The notes beneath the pieces are model-generated. The model was not told the origin of the DNA, did no database searches, and saw only the letters and a list, made by a program, of their open reading frames with translations. From Simplicispira hankyongi (GTDB taxonomy: Bacteria > Pseudomonadota > Gammaproteobacteria > Burkholderiales > Burkholderiaceae_C): 64,000 bases of DNA. Positions within the stretch are counted from its first letter, which is position 1. Each line of letters opens with the position of its first letter. The position numbers and the translations under genes were made by a program. Location of the stretch: positions 806,001 through 870,000 of the forward strand of contig NZ_QXJC01000003.1 in assembly GCF_003570885.1 (NCBI RefSeq). Direction: 5' to 3'. Below are positions 41,990 to 53,594 of this stretch, in pieces.

Positions 41990-44900
41990 ATGCCCCATTC
42001 CCTGTCTTTTCCTGCGCTAAGCCGTCTGCACAAGCACCGCTGGGTGCGCCGCGCTGTGTGGGCCGCTGTGGCCTTGCTGCTGCTGTGGCTGCTGAGCTGG
42101 CTGCTGGTGCCGGTGCTTGCCAAGGGGCCGCTGGAGCGCAAGGCCAGCGAACTGCTGGGGCGGCCGGTCACGGTAGGCGCCATTGAATTCAAGCCCTGGA
42201 CGCTGGAGATCACGCTGCGCGACCTCGTCGTTGGCGGTCTCAATGGCGCAGCGCCGCAATTGGAGATTGCGCGGGTGTATGCCGATGCCGAGCTGCAATC
42301 GCTGGTGCGCCTGGCGCCGGTGGTGGACGCTTTGGCCATTGACAACCCCCATCTGCGGCTGACCCTGCTGGCGGACGGCCACTACGATGTGGACGACATC
42401 CTGGCGCGCTTTGCCACCCCTGCCGATGCGCCCAGCACCGCCCCCGCACGGCTGGCGCTGTACAACCTGACGCTGACGGGTGGTGCCATCGACTTCACCG
42501 ACCGCACGGTGAACCAGAGCCATGCCGTGCGCCAACTGACTCTGAAAGTGCCCTTCCTCAGCACCCTGCCCTCGCAGCGCGATATCAAGGTGGAGCCCCA
42601 CCTGTCGTTCGATCTGGGCAGCAGCCACTTCAGCTCATCGGCCCAGGCGACACCGTTCGCACAAACCGGCAAGGGCGAAGCGACGATCAAATGGAGTGGT
42701 CTGGACCTGGCGCCGTATCTGGCTTACCTGCCCGCCAGTCTGCCCGTGCGATTGCAGGGCGCCGTGCTCGACCTGGACCTGAAGCTCGCTTTCGAGCAAA
42801 AGCCGGAAGTTGCCGTGAAACTGACCGGCACGGCCCAGGCGCGCAAGGTGCAGATCGCCGACCGCAGCCAACAGCCTTTGCTTGCCTGGGACCGCCTGAG
42901 CGTGGCGCTGGACGACGTGCGGCCGCTGGACCATGTGGTGCGCCTGGGCAGCATCGAACTGGATGCGCCGGTGCTGAGCGCGGCGCGCGATGCGGCTGGC
43001 GCCGTCAATCTGGCGCAACTGGGCGCGCCCGCGCCTGCCCCGACACCCGCTACAAGCGCCCTTGCAAGCACCCATGCCTCCGCTCCACCTGCACCCGCAG
43101 CCAGCCAGGCGGCGAGCAGCGCCAAGGCGCATGCAGGTGCTACCGGCAAGGCCCCTGCCTGGTCGGTCTCCGTCGCGCAAATCGCCGTGCGCCAGGGCAC
43201 GGTGCACTGGGCCGACCAGAGCACGCGTCCGGCCGCCGCGCTGGAGGCCACGGGGCTCAGCGTCGATGCCAGCGCACTGGCGTTTCCATTTCAGAAGCCG
43301 TTTCCGTTTCACGGCGCGCTGGGCCTCCAGGGCAGCACGCTGTCCTTCGAGGGCCAGGCCAGCGACCAAACTGCGCAGCTGAAGCTGTCGGTCAAGGGCC
43401 TTGCCCTGCCACTGGCAGCGCCCTACCTGGCCCAGGTGCTGGAGCCCGCACTCGTCGGACAGATCGACGGTGACCTGGGTGTGCAGTGGGACGCAGCGGG
43501 AGCCGGAAAGCCAGGCGGGACGGGCGTCACGCTAGACGTAGGGCCGCTGACCGTCTCGCAGCTCGCGCTCAGGCAAGGCAAGACCAGCCTCGCAAGCGTG
43601 GACCAGATCGCGCTTGAGGGCGCCAAGGTGGACCTCGATGGCCATACGGTGGGCATTGAGCGCCTCGCCATTTCCCAGCCCCAGGCCAGCGTGGAACGCA
43701 GCGCGGACGGGCGCTGGATGTTCGAGCGCTGGCTGAAAGGCGCTTCTTCCGACACCCCCCGTCCCAGCGCTCCCCCCGATGCCGCCGCGCACCCATGGCG
43801 CGTGCAGATCACAGAAGCCAGCGTCGAAGGCGGCAAGCTTGGCTTTGCCGACCGCAGCCAACCGCGCCCGGTGGCGCTCAACGTCTCGGCCCTGGACCTG
43901 CAGGCCAGCAACCTGGCGCTCGATGGCAGCAAACCCGAAGCCTTCGCAGTCTCGGCTCGCGTGGGTGCGGGCACGGGCAAAGGCAAAGGGGAGGCCGGCA
44001 AGCTCAGCTACAAGGGCACGCTGACGCCCCAGCCCTTTGCCACCCAAGGCCAGCTCGACGCCAGCCGCCTGCCATTGCAAGCGCTCGACGGCTACCTGGC
44101 CGACCGGCTGGCGATCGAGCTGCTGCAGGGCGAAGCCGGTTTTCGCGGCACGATGGCCTTTGCGCAAACCGGGCGCGGAAATACCTTGGGCCTGAACGGC
44201 GACGCCGCCATCGACCAGCTGCGGGCCAACAGCACCGGCGCCACCACGGCCAAGACCGCCTCGCAAGTGGGCGAAGAGCTGCTGGCCTGGAAGAGCCTGG
44301 GCCTGCGCGGGCTGCATGTGGCGCTGGCCCCCGGCACCGCGCCGCGCGTGGAGGTCAAGGAAACCAGCCTGGCCGATTTCTACGCGCGCCTGTCCATCGA
44401 CGAGACCGGCCGCATCAACCTCGACCAACTGGTGAAAGCACCGGGCCAGGCGGCAATACCACCCGCTGCCGGGGCGGCTGCACCGACGAACCCTGCTCAG
44501 GCGCAGGCCACTCCCGCCGCGCCCGCAGCACCTGTCACGGCCCAGGCCGCCGCGCCAGACCCGCTGGCCCCGGTGCTGCAGTTCGGTCCGATGAGCCTGG
44601 TCAACGGCAAGGTGCTGTTCTCGGACTATTTCATCAAGCCCAACTACTCGGCCGACCTCAGCGAGCTGACCGGCAAACTCAGTGCGTTTTCATCGCAGCC
44701 CGCTGGCAGCGAGCCCGTGCTGGCCGACCTGGAGCTGCGCGGGCGGGCCGAGGGTTCGGCCTCGCTGGAAGTGACCGGCAAGCTCAACCCGCTGGCCAAA
44801 CCGCTGGCGCTCGACATCCAGGGCAAGGTGCGCGACCTGGAGCTGCCACCGCTCTCGCCCTACGCCGTGAAATACGCCGGCCACGGCATCGAGCGCGGCA

Positions 44901-45748
44901 AGCTGAGCATGGACGTGGCCTACAAGGTGCTGCCCAATGGCCAACTGACCGCCAGCAACAAGCTGGTGCTCAACCAGCTCACGTTTGGCGAGCCCGTGGC
45001 GGGCGCCCCCAACAGCCTGCCCGTCAAGCTGGCCGTGGCGCTGCTGTCGGACAGCCATGGCGTGATTGACCTGGACCTGCCGATCAGCGGCTCGCTCAAC
45101 GACCCGCAGTTCAAGCTCGGCCCGGTGATCTTCAAGATCATCGTGAACCTCATCGGCAAGGCGATCACGGCGCCGTTCAGCCTGCTGGCGAGTGCACTGG
45201 GTGGCGGTGACGAGCTCAGCAGCGTGGCCTTCGCCCCAGGCAGCGCCGTGCTTTCGCCCAAGGCGCAGCAAAGTCTTGGCAAAGTGGCGAAAGCCCTGAC
45301 GGACCGCCCGGCGCTGAACCTGACCGTCACTGGCACCGCCAGCCTGCCGCGCGAGCGCGAGGCCATGCAGCGCGAACGGCTGCAGCAACTGGTGCTGGCG
45401 GAAAAGCGGCGCGCCAATGCTGAAGACGACTCGCCTGTGCAGGCCGCCGAATACCCGGCTCTGCTGAAAAAGGTCTATGGCCGCGCCGACATGCCCAAGC
45501 CGCGCAACCTGGTCGGCATGGCCAAGGACTTGCCGGTGGCCGAGATGGAGGCCCTGCTGCTGGCGCACCTGCCCGCCGCAACCGAAGCCCAGGCCACCGC
45601 ACTGGCGGCCGAGCGCGGGCAGGTGGTCAAGCAGTACCTGGCAGCGCAAAAGCTACCCGAAGGGCGGCTTTTTCTCGCCGCGCCCAAGCTGGCTGCGGAC
45701 GGCGCAGGGTGGACGCCGCAGGCCGAATTGAGTCTGGCGGCAAAATAG
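41990..45748 (+). CDS. Giant DUF748 (AsmA-like) inner-membrane/periplasmic protein
   Basis: The ATG at 41990 (MPHSLSFPAL) gives 1252 residues. One N-terminal membrane anchor (WAAVALLLLWLLSWLLVPVLA) is followed by a long periplasmic beta-rich chain with repeated strands (VTVGAIEFKPWTLEITLRDL; IDFTDRTVNQSHAVRQLTLK). Ala/Pro-rich linkers occur near residues 345-395 and 820-860. The C-terminal part contains FSDYFIKPNYSADLSELTG and a segment resembling an OmpA-like end (AFAPGSAVLSPKAQQSLGKVAKAL). DUF748 proteins belong to the AsmA/YhdP-like bridge group thought to carry phospholipids to the outer membrane. That role is family-based; the ORF is intact. Confidence 0.85.
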   Translation: MPHSLSFPALSRLHKHRWVRRAVWAAVALLLLWLLSWLLVPVLAKGPLERKASELLGRPVTVGAIEFKPWTLEITLRDLVVGGLNGAAPQLEIARVYADAELQSLVRLAPVVDALAIDNPHLRLTLLADGHYDVDDILARFATPADAPSTAPARLALYNLTLTGGAIDFTDRTVNQSHAVRQLTLKVPFLSTLPSQRDIKVEPHLSFDLGSSHFSSSAQATPFAQTGKGEATIKWSGLDLAPYLAYLPASLPVRLQGAVLDLDLKLAFEQKPEVAVKLTGTAQARKVQIADRSQQPLLAWDRLSVALDDVRPLDHVVRLGSIELDAPVLSAARDAAGAVNLAQLGAPAPAPTPATSALASTHASAPPAPAASQAASSAKAHAGATGKAPAWSVSVAQIAVRQGTVHWADQSTRPAAALEATGLSVDASALAFPFQKPFPFHGALGLQGSTLSFEGQASDQTAQLKLSVKGLALPLAAPYLAQVLEPALVGQIDGDLGVQWDAAGAGKPGGTGVTLDVGPLTVSQLALRQGKTSLASVDQIALEGAKVDLDGHTVGIERLAISQPQASVERSADGRWMFERWLKGASSDTPRPSAPPDAAAHPWRVQITEASVEGGKLGFADRSQPRPVALNVSALDLQASNLALDGSKPEAFAVSARVGAGTGKGKGEAGKLSYKGTLTPQPFATQGQLDASRLPLQALDGYLADRLAIELLQGEAGFRGTMAFAQTGRGNTLGLNGDAAIDQLRANSTGATTAKTASQVGEELLAWKSLGLRGLHVALAPGTAPRVEVKETSLADFYARLSIDETGRINLDQLVKAPGQAAIPPAAGAAAPTNPAQAQATPAAPAAPVTAQAAAPDPLAPVLQFGPMSLVNGKVLFSDYFIKPNYSADLSELTGKLSAFSSQPAGSEPVLADLELRGRAEGSASLEVTGKLNPLAKPLALDIQGKVRDLELPPLSPYAVKYAGHGIERGKLSMDVAYKVLPNGQLTASNKLVLNQLTFGEPVAGAPNSLPVKLAVALLSDSHGVIDLDLPISGSLNDPQFKLGPVIFKIIVNLIGKAITAPFSLLASALGGGDELSSVAFAPGSAVLSPKAQQSLGKVAKALTDRPALNLTVTGTASLPREREAMQRERLQQLVLAEKRRANAEDDSPVQAAEYPALLKKVYGRADMPKPRNLVGMAKDLPVAEMEALLLAHLPAATEAQATALAAERGQVVKQYLAAQKLPEGRLFLAAPKLAADGAGWTPQAELSLAAK

Positions 45749-45760
45749 GCGGCTTCGGAC

Positions 45761-45800
45761 CCTGTCGGACTTGGAAATCGTCGGCTGCAAATCCGACAGG
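45761..45800. repeat. Inverted repeat between DUF748 gene and dsbD
   Basis: CCTGTCGGA (45761-45769) and TCCGACAGG (45792-45800) are perfect 9-bp arms, extendable to 12 bp with one mismatch. It starts 12 bp after the DUF748 stop and probably ends that transcript. A related GCTGTCCGACAGC occurs at 58320-58332, just after atpG. Confidence 0.65.
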
Positions 45801-45882
45801 CTCCTAGGCAAGCGACTTCAGGCTTTGGATTCGCTGCCGCCGCTGGAACCCCACAGGCTCCCGGCACTCACACTCTGGGACC

Positions 45883-48120
45883 ATGCGCACCATTTTCTCG
45901 CCCCGGCAACTTTTTGCTCTGCTTTTCATAGCTGTATGCGCTTACGCATCAAGCGCTAGCGCCCAAATAAGCTTCAAATCTGGCGCCATGGGCAGCAGCC
46001 TTGGCAGCGCCAGCAACGTGGTCACCACGCCGCGCGTGCGGGCAGAACTCGTGGCACACGCCCCGGACGGCCTGGCGCCCGGCGCATCCGCCTGGCTGGG
46101 CCTGGTGCTCACGCACCAGCCTGGCTGGCACACCTATTGGAAGAATGCCGGCGACTCCGGCCTGCCGACCGAGCTGCGCTGGACGCTACCCGCCGGCATG
46201 GACGTGGGCGAGATTGCATGGCCGGTGCCGCACCGCATCCGCGTCGGCCCGCTGGCCAACTACGGCTACGAGGGCGAGGTGCTGCTGGCCGTGCCGCTGC
46301 AGGTCTCGCAGGCCTTCAAGCCGCCACTGCTTGCCGGCGCGGCCGACGCGCTCACGGTGCGCCTGCACGCCAGCTGGCTGGTGTGCCGCGTGGAATGCAT
46401 CCCTGAAGAAGGCGATTTCGAACTGGCGGTGCCCCTGCGCGGCTCCACGGCGGGCGATGCGGCCCGCTTTGCCCAGGCAGCGGCGCAGCAGCCCGTCGCG
46501 CTTGCCGGCGCGAGCACCGTGCGCGCCGACGGCGAACGCCTGCACTGGCGCATCGCCGGCCTGCCCCCGGCCCTGCAGGGAAAGGCGCTGGATTTGTTTG
46601 CCGAAACCCCTAGCGTGCTGGTGCCTGCCGCCGAGAGCGGCAAGGACTGGACGCAGCGCTGGGACGGCGCCGTGTGGACCGCCGACACCCCCCTGTCGCC
46701 AGAGCGCGATGCCGCCCCGCGCAGCGTGCCGGCCGTGCTCACGCTCGCGGACGGCAAGGCGCTGGGCGCCGCCGCCGGCTGGCGCGCCGTCGCCACGGTG
46801 GAGGCCGGCTGGAGCACCGGCGCGCCGCGCGCCGAGGTCTCGCCGGCGCTCGCCGCCGCACTGGAAGCCAACCGCACCGCAGCGCCGCCGCCCGCGCCCG
46901 CTGCGGCGCCCTCACTGGCCGGCCTCGCCACCGCGCTGCTCGGGGGCTTGCTGGGCGGGCTGCTGCTCAACCTCATGCCCTGCGTGTTCCCGGTGCTGGC
47001 CATCAAGCTGCTGGCCCTGGCGCGGCACGGTGGCCGGCCGCGCGCGCAGCGCCTGGCGGCGCTGGCCTACACCGTCGGCGTGGTGCTCTCCTTCCTGGCC
47101 CTCGGTGGGCTGCTGCTGGCGCTGCGCGCCGCGGGCGAGCAGCTCGGCTGGGGCTTTCAGCTGCAGTCGCCCCTGGTGGTGGCGCTGCTGGCCGGGCTGT
47201 TCACGCTGATCGGGCTGAACCTGGCAGGGGTGTTTGAGTTTGGCCAGTTCGTGCCGGGGCGCCTGGCCACGCTGCAAGCGCGCCACCCGGTGACCGACGC
47301 ACTGCTCTCGGGCGTGGTGGCCGTCGCCATCGCCTCGCCTTGCACGGCGCCCTTCATGGGCGCGTCACTCGGCTTTGCCGTCGCCATGCCCGCGCCGCAG
47401 GCCCTGGCCGTGTTTGGCGCACTGGGCCTGGGCATGGCCCTGCCGTATCTGCTGGCCGGCTTTATTCCAGCGCTGGCACACGCCCTGCCGCGCCCGGGCC
47501 CGTGGATGGGCACCTTCCGCCGCGCCATGGCCTTCCCCATGTTTGCCACCGTGGTCTGGCTGGTGTGGGTGCTGGGCCAGCAAAGTGGTATCGATGGCGC
47601 CGGCGCGCTGCTGGCGCTGCTGGTGGCAGGCAGCAGCCTCGTCTGGACGTTGACGCTGCGCGGCCGCACACGCCTGCTGCTGGGCATCGCGGCGGTTGCC
47701 GCCAGCGCAGCGCTGCTGCTGGGCCTGGGGCCGAACGTCGTGCGCATGCTGCCAGCCGGTGGCACGTCGGTGGCAACCTCGCAAGCCTGGCAGCCCTGGT
47801 CGGCCGCGCGCGTGGCCGAGCTCACCGCGTCGGGCCAGCCGGTGTTTGTCGATTTCACCGCGGCCTGGTGCGTCACCTGCCAGTACAACAAGCGCACCAC
47901 CCTGGCCGACCCCGAGGTGCTGGCCGACTTTGCCCGGCGCAAGGTCACGCTGCTGCGCGCCGACTGGACGCGGCGCGACCCGGCCATTACCGCCGCCCTC
48001 ACCCAGCTCGGGCGCAGCGGGGTGCCGGTGTATGTGCTGTACGCCAAGGGGAAAGCGCCCGTGGTGCTGAGCGAAATCCTGGGCAAGGGCGAAGTGCAGG
48101 CGGCGCTGGCCGGGCTTTGA
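45883..48120 (+). CDS. dsbD: Thiol:disulfide interchange protein DsbD (protein-disulfide reductase)
   Basis: This 745-residue protein has a signal peptide (FALLFIAVCAYASSASA-Q) and an N-terminal periplasmic domain of the DsbD-alpha/ScsB type (HQPGWHTYWKNAGDSGLP, with SWLVCRVECIPEE as its cysteine pair). A CcdA-like membrane domain carries PCVFPVLAIKLLAL and SPCTAPFMG. A C-terminal thioredoxin domain has the CVTC active site (Cys663-Cys666). It moves electrons from cytoplasmic thioredoxin to periplasmic reductants used in cytochrome c maturation and disulfide repair. The end of the signal peptide is encoded by the interspersed repeat at 45928-45959. Confidence 0.93.
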   Translation: MRTIFSPRQLFALLFIAVCAYASSASAQISFKSGAMGSSLGSASNVVTTPRVRAELVAHAPDGLAPGASAWLGLVLTHQPGWHTYWKNAGDSGLPTELRWTLPAGMDVGEIAWPVPHRIRVGPLANYGYEGEVLLAVPLQVSQAFKPPLLAGAADALTVRLHASWLVCRVECIPEEGDFELAVPLRGSTAGDAARFAQAAAQQPVALAGASTVRADGERLHWRIAGLPPALQGKALDLFAETPSVLVPAAESGKDWTQRWDGAVWTADTPLSPERDAAPRSVPAVLTLADGKALGAAAGWRAVATVEAGWSTGAPRAEVSPALAAALEANRTAAPPPAPAAAPSLAGLATALLGGLLGGLLLNLMPCVFPVLAIKLLALARHGGRPRAQRLAALAYTVGVVLSFLALGGLLLALRAAGEQLGWGFQLQSPLVVALLAGLFTLIGLNLAGVFEFGQFVPGRLATLQARHPVTDALLSGVVAVAIASPCTAPFMGASLGFAVAMPAPQALAVFGALGLGMALPYLLAGFIPALAHALPRPGPWMGTFRRAMAFPMFATVVWLVWVLGQQSGIDGAGALLALLVAGSSLVWTLTLRGRTRLLLGIAAVAASAALLLGLGPNVVRMLPAGGTSVATSQAWQPWSAARVAELTASGQPVFVDFTAAWCVTCQYNKRTTLADPEVLADFARRKVTLLRADWTRRDPAITAALTQLGRSGVPVYVLYAKGKAPVVLSEILGKGEVQAALAGL
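45928..45959 (+). repeat. 32-nt hairpin-core repeat, in-frame copy encoding the DsbD signal-peptide end
   Basis: It begins ATAGCTG and ends AAGCGCTAG at exactly 32 nt, with arms GCGCTT (45938-45943) and AAGCGC (45951-45956). The flanks TTTTC and GCCCAAATAAGCTTCAAA match the intergenic copy at 61921. Read in the dsbD frame it gives IAVCAYASSA, the hydrophobic end and cleavage region. Confidence 0.85.
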
Positions 48121-48165
48121 GGCCTGCCTGAAGGAGGGCGTGTCGCCGCCTGCGACAATCCCCCC

Positions 48166-49278
48166 ATGAGCTTCGCACCCCTTACCAACGACACCTTTTT
48201 GCGCGCCTGCCGCCGCCAGGCCACCGACTACACGCCTTTGTGGCTGATGCGCCAGGCCGGGCGCTACCTGCCCGAGTACAAGGCGACGCGCGCCAAGGCC
48301 GGCAGCTTCATGGGCCTGGCGACGAACGTGGACTACGCCACCGAAGTCACGCTGCAGCCGCTGGAGCGTTTCCCGCTCGACGCCGCCATCTTGTTCAGCG
48401 ACATCCTCACCGTGCCCGACGCCATGGGCCTGGGCCTGTCGTTTGCCGAGGGCGAAGGCCCGCGCTTTGCCAAAGTGGTGCGCGATGAAGCGGCTGTTGG
48501 ACAGCTTACCGTACCCGATATGGACAAGCTGCGCTATGTGTTCGACGCCGTCACCAGCATCCGCAAGGCCTTGAACGGCCGGGTGCCGCTGATTGGCTTC
48601 TCGGGCAGCCCCTGGACCCTGGCCTGCTACATGGTCGAGGGCAAGGGCAGTGACGATTACCGCCTGGTCAAGAGCCTGATGTACAGCCGCCCCGACCTGA
48701 TGCACCGCATCCTGGCCGTCAACGCCGACGCCGTGGCCCAGTACCTGAACGCCCAGATCGACGCGGGCGCCCAGGCGGTGATGGTGTTTGACAGCTGGGG
48801 CGGCGTGCTGGCCGATGGCGCCTTCCAGGAGTTCAGCCTGGCCTACACGCACCGCGTGCTGGCGCAGCTCAAGCGCACCGGCGTGGACGGCCAGGACGTG
48901 CCGCGCATCATCTTTACCAAGGGCGGCGCCTTGTGGCTTCAAGAGATGAACGCGCTCGACTGCGAAGTGCTGGGCCTGGACTGGACCGCCAATCTGGCCA
49001 AGGCGCGCGCCCTGGTGGGCGGCAAGGTCGGCGGGCCCGGCAAGGCGCTGCAGGGCAACCTCGACCCGAACGTGCTGTTTGCCCCGCCCGCGCAGATTGA
49101 AACCCAGGTGCGCAAGGTGCTGGAGAGCTTTGGCACCCCGCACACCGACCGCACGGCGACCGGCCCGACGCACATCTTCAACCTGGGCCACGGCATCAGC
49201 CAGTTCACGCCACTCGACCATGTCGCCGCGCTGGTGGAGGCGGTGCACCAGCAGTCGCGGGCGATGCGCGGGGCTTGA
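48166..49278 (+). CDS. hemE: Uroporphyrinogen decarboxylase
   Basis: The 370-residue HemE has both family signatures: [15 protein letters not shown] near the N-terminus and [16 protein letters not shown] in the middle, plus [13 protein letters not shown] with the catalytic Asp. It converts uroporphyrinogen III to coproporphyrinogen III in haem synthesis. It lies 45 bp after dsbD and may share its transcript. A CAGCAA-T5-TTGCTG hairpin starts 5 bp after the stop and could end it. The following 240 bp are AT-richer and contain no gene. Confidence 0.96.
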   Translation: MSFAPLTNDTFLRACRRQATDYTPLWLMRQAGRYLPEYKATRAKAGSFMGLATNVDYATEVTLQPLERFPLDAAILFSDILTVPDAMGLGLSFAEGEGPRFAKVVRDEAAVGQLTVPDMDKLRYVFDAVTSIRKALNGRVPLIGFSGSPWTLACYMVEGKGSDDYRLVKSLMYSRPDLMHRILAVNADAVAQYLNAQIDAGAQAVMVFDSWGGVLADGAFQEFSLAYTHRVLAQLKRTGVDGQDVPRIIFTKGGALWLQEMNALDCEVLGLDWTANLAKARALVGGKVGGPGKALQGNLDPNVLFAPPAQIETQVRKVLESFGTPHTDRTATGPTHIFNLGHGISQFTPLDHVAALVEAVHQQSRAMRGA

Positions 49279-49456
49279 CACACAGCAATTTTTTTGCTGG
49301 TTGTGCACACAAACCTGAAAACACCGCACCACCGGCTTGCGTTTCCCCAAGCCTCTCGTAAGTATTTGATTTGTATAGGGTGAACGGCACTGCTGATTTG
49401 CTGGGCAACGTAAGCAAAGCCCCTGTTTTCAAGGCTTCGCGGCGGGTCGGGTCGTT

Positions 49457-49477
49457 CTATCCACAAAGTTATCCACA
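49457..49477 (+). promoter_or_regulatory. Two tandem DnaA-box-like sites upstream of priA
   Basis: TTATCCACA at 49469-49477 is a perfect DnaA-box consensus. CTATCCACA at 49457-49465 is a close match in the same orientation, 12 bp apart start to start. They lie 42-62 bp before the priA start in the AT-richer gap after hemE, where a promoter would be expected. Confidence 0.6.
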
Positions 49478-49518
49478 GAACCCCTGGATTCTTTAAAAAC
49501 TTCTGAAGGATCAGCCAC

Positions 49519-51666
49519 TTGCACCCGGATGCGCCAAAGAAGGATGAAGTTCGACACACCGATGCGGTTGTGTCCTGCACGGTGCAAGTGGCAGTGCACA
49601 CCCCCGCCCACAGCGCGCTGGGCGGCTTGCTGAGCTATGCGAGCCTCCAGCCCCTCGCTCCCGGCACGCTGGTGCGCGTGCCCCTGGGCACGCGCGAAGT
49701 GCTGGGCGTGGTGTGGGAAGCACCCGCCAGCGAGCCGGGCGTACCCCCCGCGCAACTGCGCGCCATCGCCGGTGTTCTTGCGGGCCTGCCGCCGCTGAAC
49801 GCGCACTGGCGCGCCCTGGTGGCCTTTGCCGCGCGCTACTACCAGCGCAGCCTGGGCGAAGTGGCGCTGGCCGCCCTGCCGGCGCAGTTGCGCACCCTGG
49901 GGCCCGAGCAGATGGCGCGCCGGCTGCGCAGGCCCGCTGCGGCGGGTACGGACACCGATGCTACTCCATTGATAGCGCTTAGCACAGAGCAGGAAAGCGC
50001 CAGAGCCGAAATTGACTCTAAAAATGGGCCTTTCCTGCTGTTTGGCAGCACCGGCAGCGGCAAGACCGAGGTGTACCTGCGCTGCGTGCAGGACCTGCTG
50101 CTGGCCGCCCCGGCAGCGCAGGCGCTGGTCATGGTGCCCGAGATCAACCTCACGCCGCAGCTCGAAGAGCGCTTTGTCGCGCGCTTTGGTGCCGGCCAGG
50201 TGGTCTCGCTGCACAGCGGCATGACCAACCCGCAGCGCCTCAAGAGCTGGCTCGCCGCGCACAGCGGGCAGGCGCGCATTGTGCTGGGCACGCGGATGGC
50301 GGTGTTTGCCTCTATGCCTGGCCTGGGCCTGATCGTGGTCGACGAGGAACACGACGCCAGCTACAAACAGCAGGAGGGCGCCCGCTATTCGGCGCGGGAT
50401 CTCGCCGTCTGGCGTGCCCGCGCCTGCGGCGCCAAGGTGATCCTGGGGTCGGCCACGCCCTCATTGGAGAGCTGGCACGCCAGCCGCCCGCCAAGCGAGG
50501 GCGACCCCGAGGGCGGTCGCTACCAACGGCTTGAGATGCCCAGCCGCATCGGCGCCGCTGCCCTGCCCCGCGTGCGCCGCGTCGACATGGGCCAGCAGCC
50601 ACGCCGTGCCGTTTTTTCGGCACCGTTGCTGGCCGCCATCACCGAACGCGTGCAGCGCGGCGAGCAGTGCATGGTGCTGCTCAACCGCCGTGGCTATGCG
50701 CCCGTGCTGCATTGCCAGGATTGCGACTGGAAGAGCGACTGCCCGCACTGCAGCGCCCACCAGGTGTTCCACAAGATCGACCGCAGCCTGCGCTGCCACC
50801 ACTGCGGCTACGCCCAGCGCGTGCCGCGCGCCTGCCCGGCCTGCGGCAGCCCCGACATCGCGCCCATGGGACGCGGCACCGAGCAGTTGGAAGAACATCT
50901 GGCCGGCCTGCTCGAAGGCGTGTCCCGGCAAGGCGGCGGCCCGGTGCGCATCGCCCGCATCGACGCCGACAGCACACGTGCCGCCGGCGCGCTGCAAAGC
51001 CAGCTCGCCCAAGTGCACGCGGGCGAAGTGGACGTGCTGGTCGGCACGCAGATGATTGCCAAGGGGCACGACTTTCGCCGCGTCAGCCTGGTCGCCGCGG
51101 TGCAACCCGACGGCGCCTTATTTTCGAGCGACTTTCGCGCACCCGAGCGCCTGTTTGCCTTGTTGATGCAGGCCGCAGGCCGCGCCGGGCGCGACGCCGC
51201 ATGGATGGCCGAGCGCGGCACCCCGTGCGAGATGTGGGTGCAGAGCCACCACCCCAAGCACCCGGTCTACGAGGCGCTGCGCCGGCACGACTACGCCGCC
51301 TTTGCCGCGCAGCAGCTCACCGAGCGCGAGCAGGCGGGCATGCCGCCTTTTGCCTTCCAGGCACTGGTGCGGGCCGACGCGCGCACGCAGGAGGTGGCCC
51401 AGGGGTTTCTCGCCGCCGCCGCCAACGCCGCGCGCGAGGCCGCATTGCCCGGCGTGGAACACATCAGCCTGTACCCACCCATCCCGCTGGCGGTGCAGCG
51501 CGTCGCCGGCGTCGAGCGGGCCCAAATGCTGGTGGAGAGCGCCAGCCGCCCGGCGCTGCAGCATTTTCTGGCCGCCTGGCAACCGCTGCTGCATGCGCTG
51601 CGGGCAGACCCCGCGCACAAAGGGCTGGTGCGCTGGCTGGTGGACGTGGACCCGCTGGCGATCTGA
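49519..51666 (+). CDS. priA: Primosomal protein N' (replication restart helicase PriA)
   Basis: The start is probably TTG at 49519, with GAAGGA 8 nt upstream; no in-frame ATG exists near the conserved N-terminus, and a GTG at 49570 is the alternative. The 715-residue protein has the 3'-DNA-binding domain (VQVAVHTPAHSALGGLLSY), Walker A GSTGSGKTE near 175-183 and DEEH at 275. A zinc-binding cysteine cluster (CQDC, CPHC, CHHC, CPAC) and the C-terminal helicase lobe (GTQMIAKGHDF) follow. PriA reloads DnaB at stalled forks. Codons 152-162, just before Walker A, are encoded by an interspersed repeat copy. Confidence 0.95.
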   Translation: MHPDAPKKDEVRHTDAVVSCTVQVAVHTPAHSALGGLLSYASLQPLAPGTLVRVPLGTREVLGVVWEAPASEPGVPPAQLRAIAGVLAGLPPLNAHWRALVAFAARYYQRSLGEVALAALPAQLRTLGPEQMARRLRRPAAAGTDTDATPLIALSTEQESARAEIDSKNGPFLLFGSTGSGKTEVYLRCVQDLLLAAPAAQALVMVPEINLTPQLEERFVARFGAGQVVSLHSGMTNPQRLKSWLAAHSGQARIVLGTRMAVFASMPGLGLIVVDEEHDASYKQQEGARYSARDLAVWRARACGAKVILGSATPSLESWHASRPPSEGDPEGGRYQRLEMPSRIGAAALPRVRRVDMGQQPRRAVFSAPLLAAITERVQRGEQCMVLLNRRGYAPVLHCQDCDWKSDCPHCSAHQVFHKIDRSLRCHHCGYAQRVPRACPACGSPDIAPMGRGTEQLEEHLAGLLEGVSRQGGGPVRIARIDADSTRAAGALQSQLAQVHAGEVDVLVGTQMIAKGHDFRRVSLVAAVQPDGALFSSDFRAPERLFALLMQAAGRAGRDAAWMAERGTPCEMWVQSHHPKHPVYEALRRHDYAAFAAQQLTEREQAGMPPFAFQALVRADARTQEVAQGFLAAAANAAREAALPGVEHISLYPPIPLAVQRVAGVERAQMLVESASRPALQHFLAAWQPLLHALRADPAHKGLVRWLVDVDPLAI
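49972..50003 (+). repeat. 32-nt hairpin-core repeat, in-frame copy inside priA
   Basis: It begins ATAGCGC and ends AAGCGCCAG at the same 32-nt length. It is preceded by CTCCATTG and followed by AGCCGAAATTGACTCTAAAA, both typical of the flanks of this repeat as I recall it. In frame it reads roughly IALSTEQESAR, at the start of the helicase core. Confidence 0.75.

Positions 51667-53590
<1,924 letters not shown>

Positions 53591-53594
<4 letters not shown>

Noticed and set aside
49279-49518. Possible replication origin before priA
   Set aside because: Only two DnaA-like boxes and no long AT-rich unwinding element or dnaA/dnaN genes; better explained as a regulatory site.
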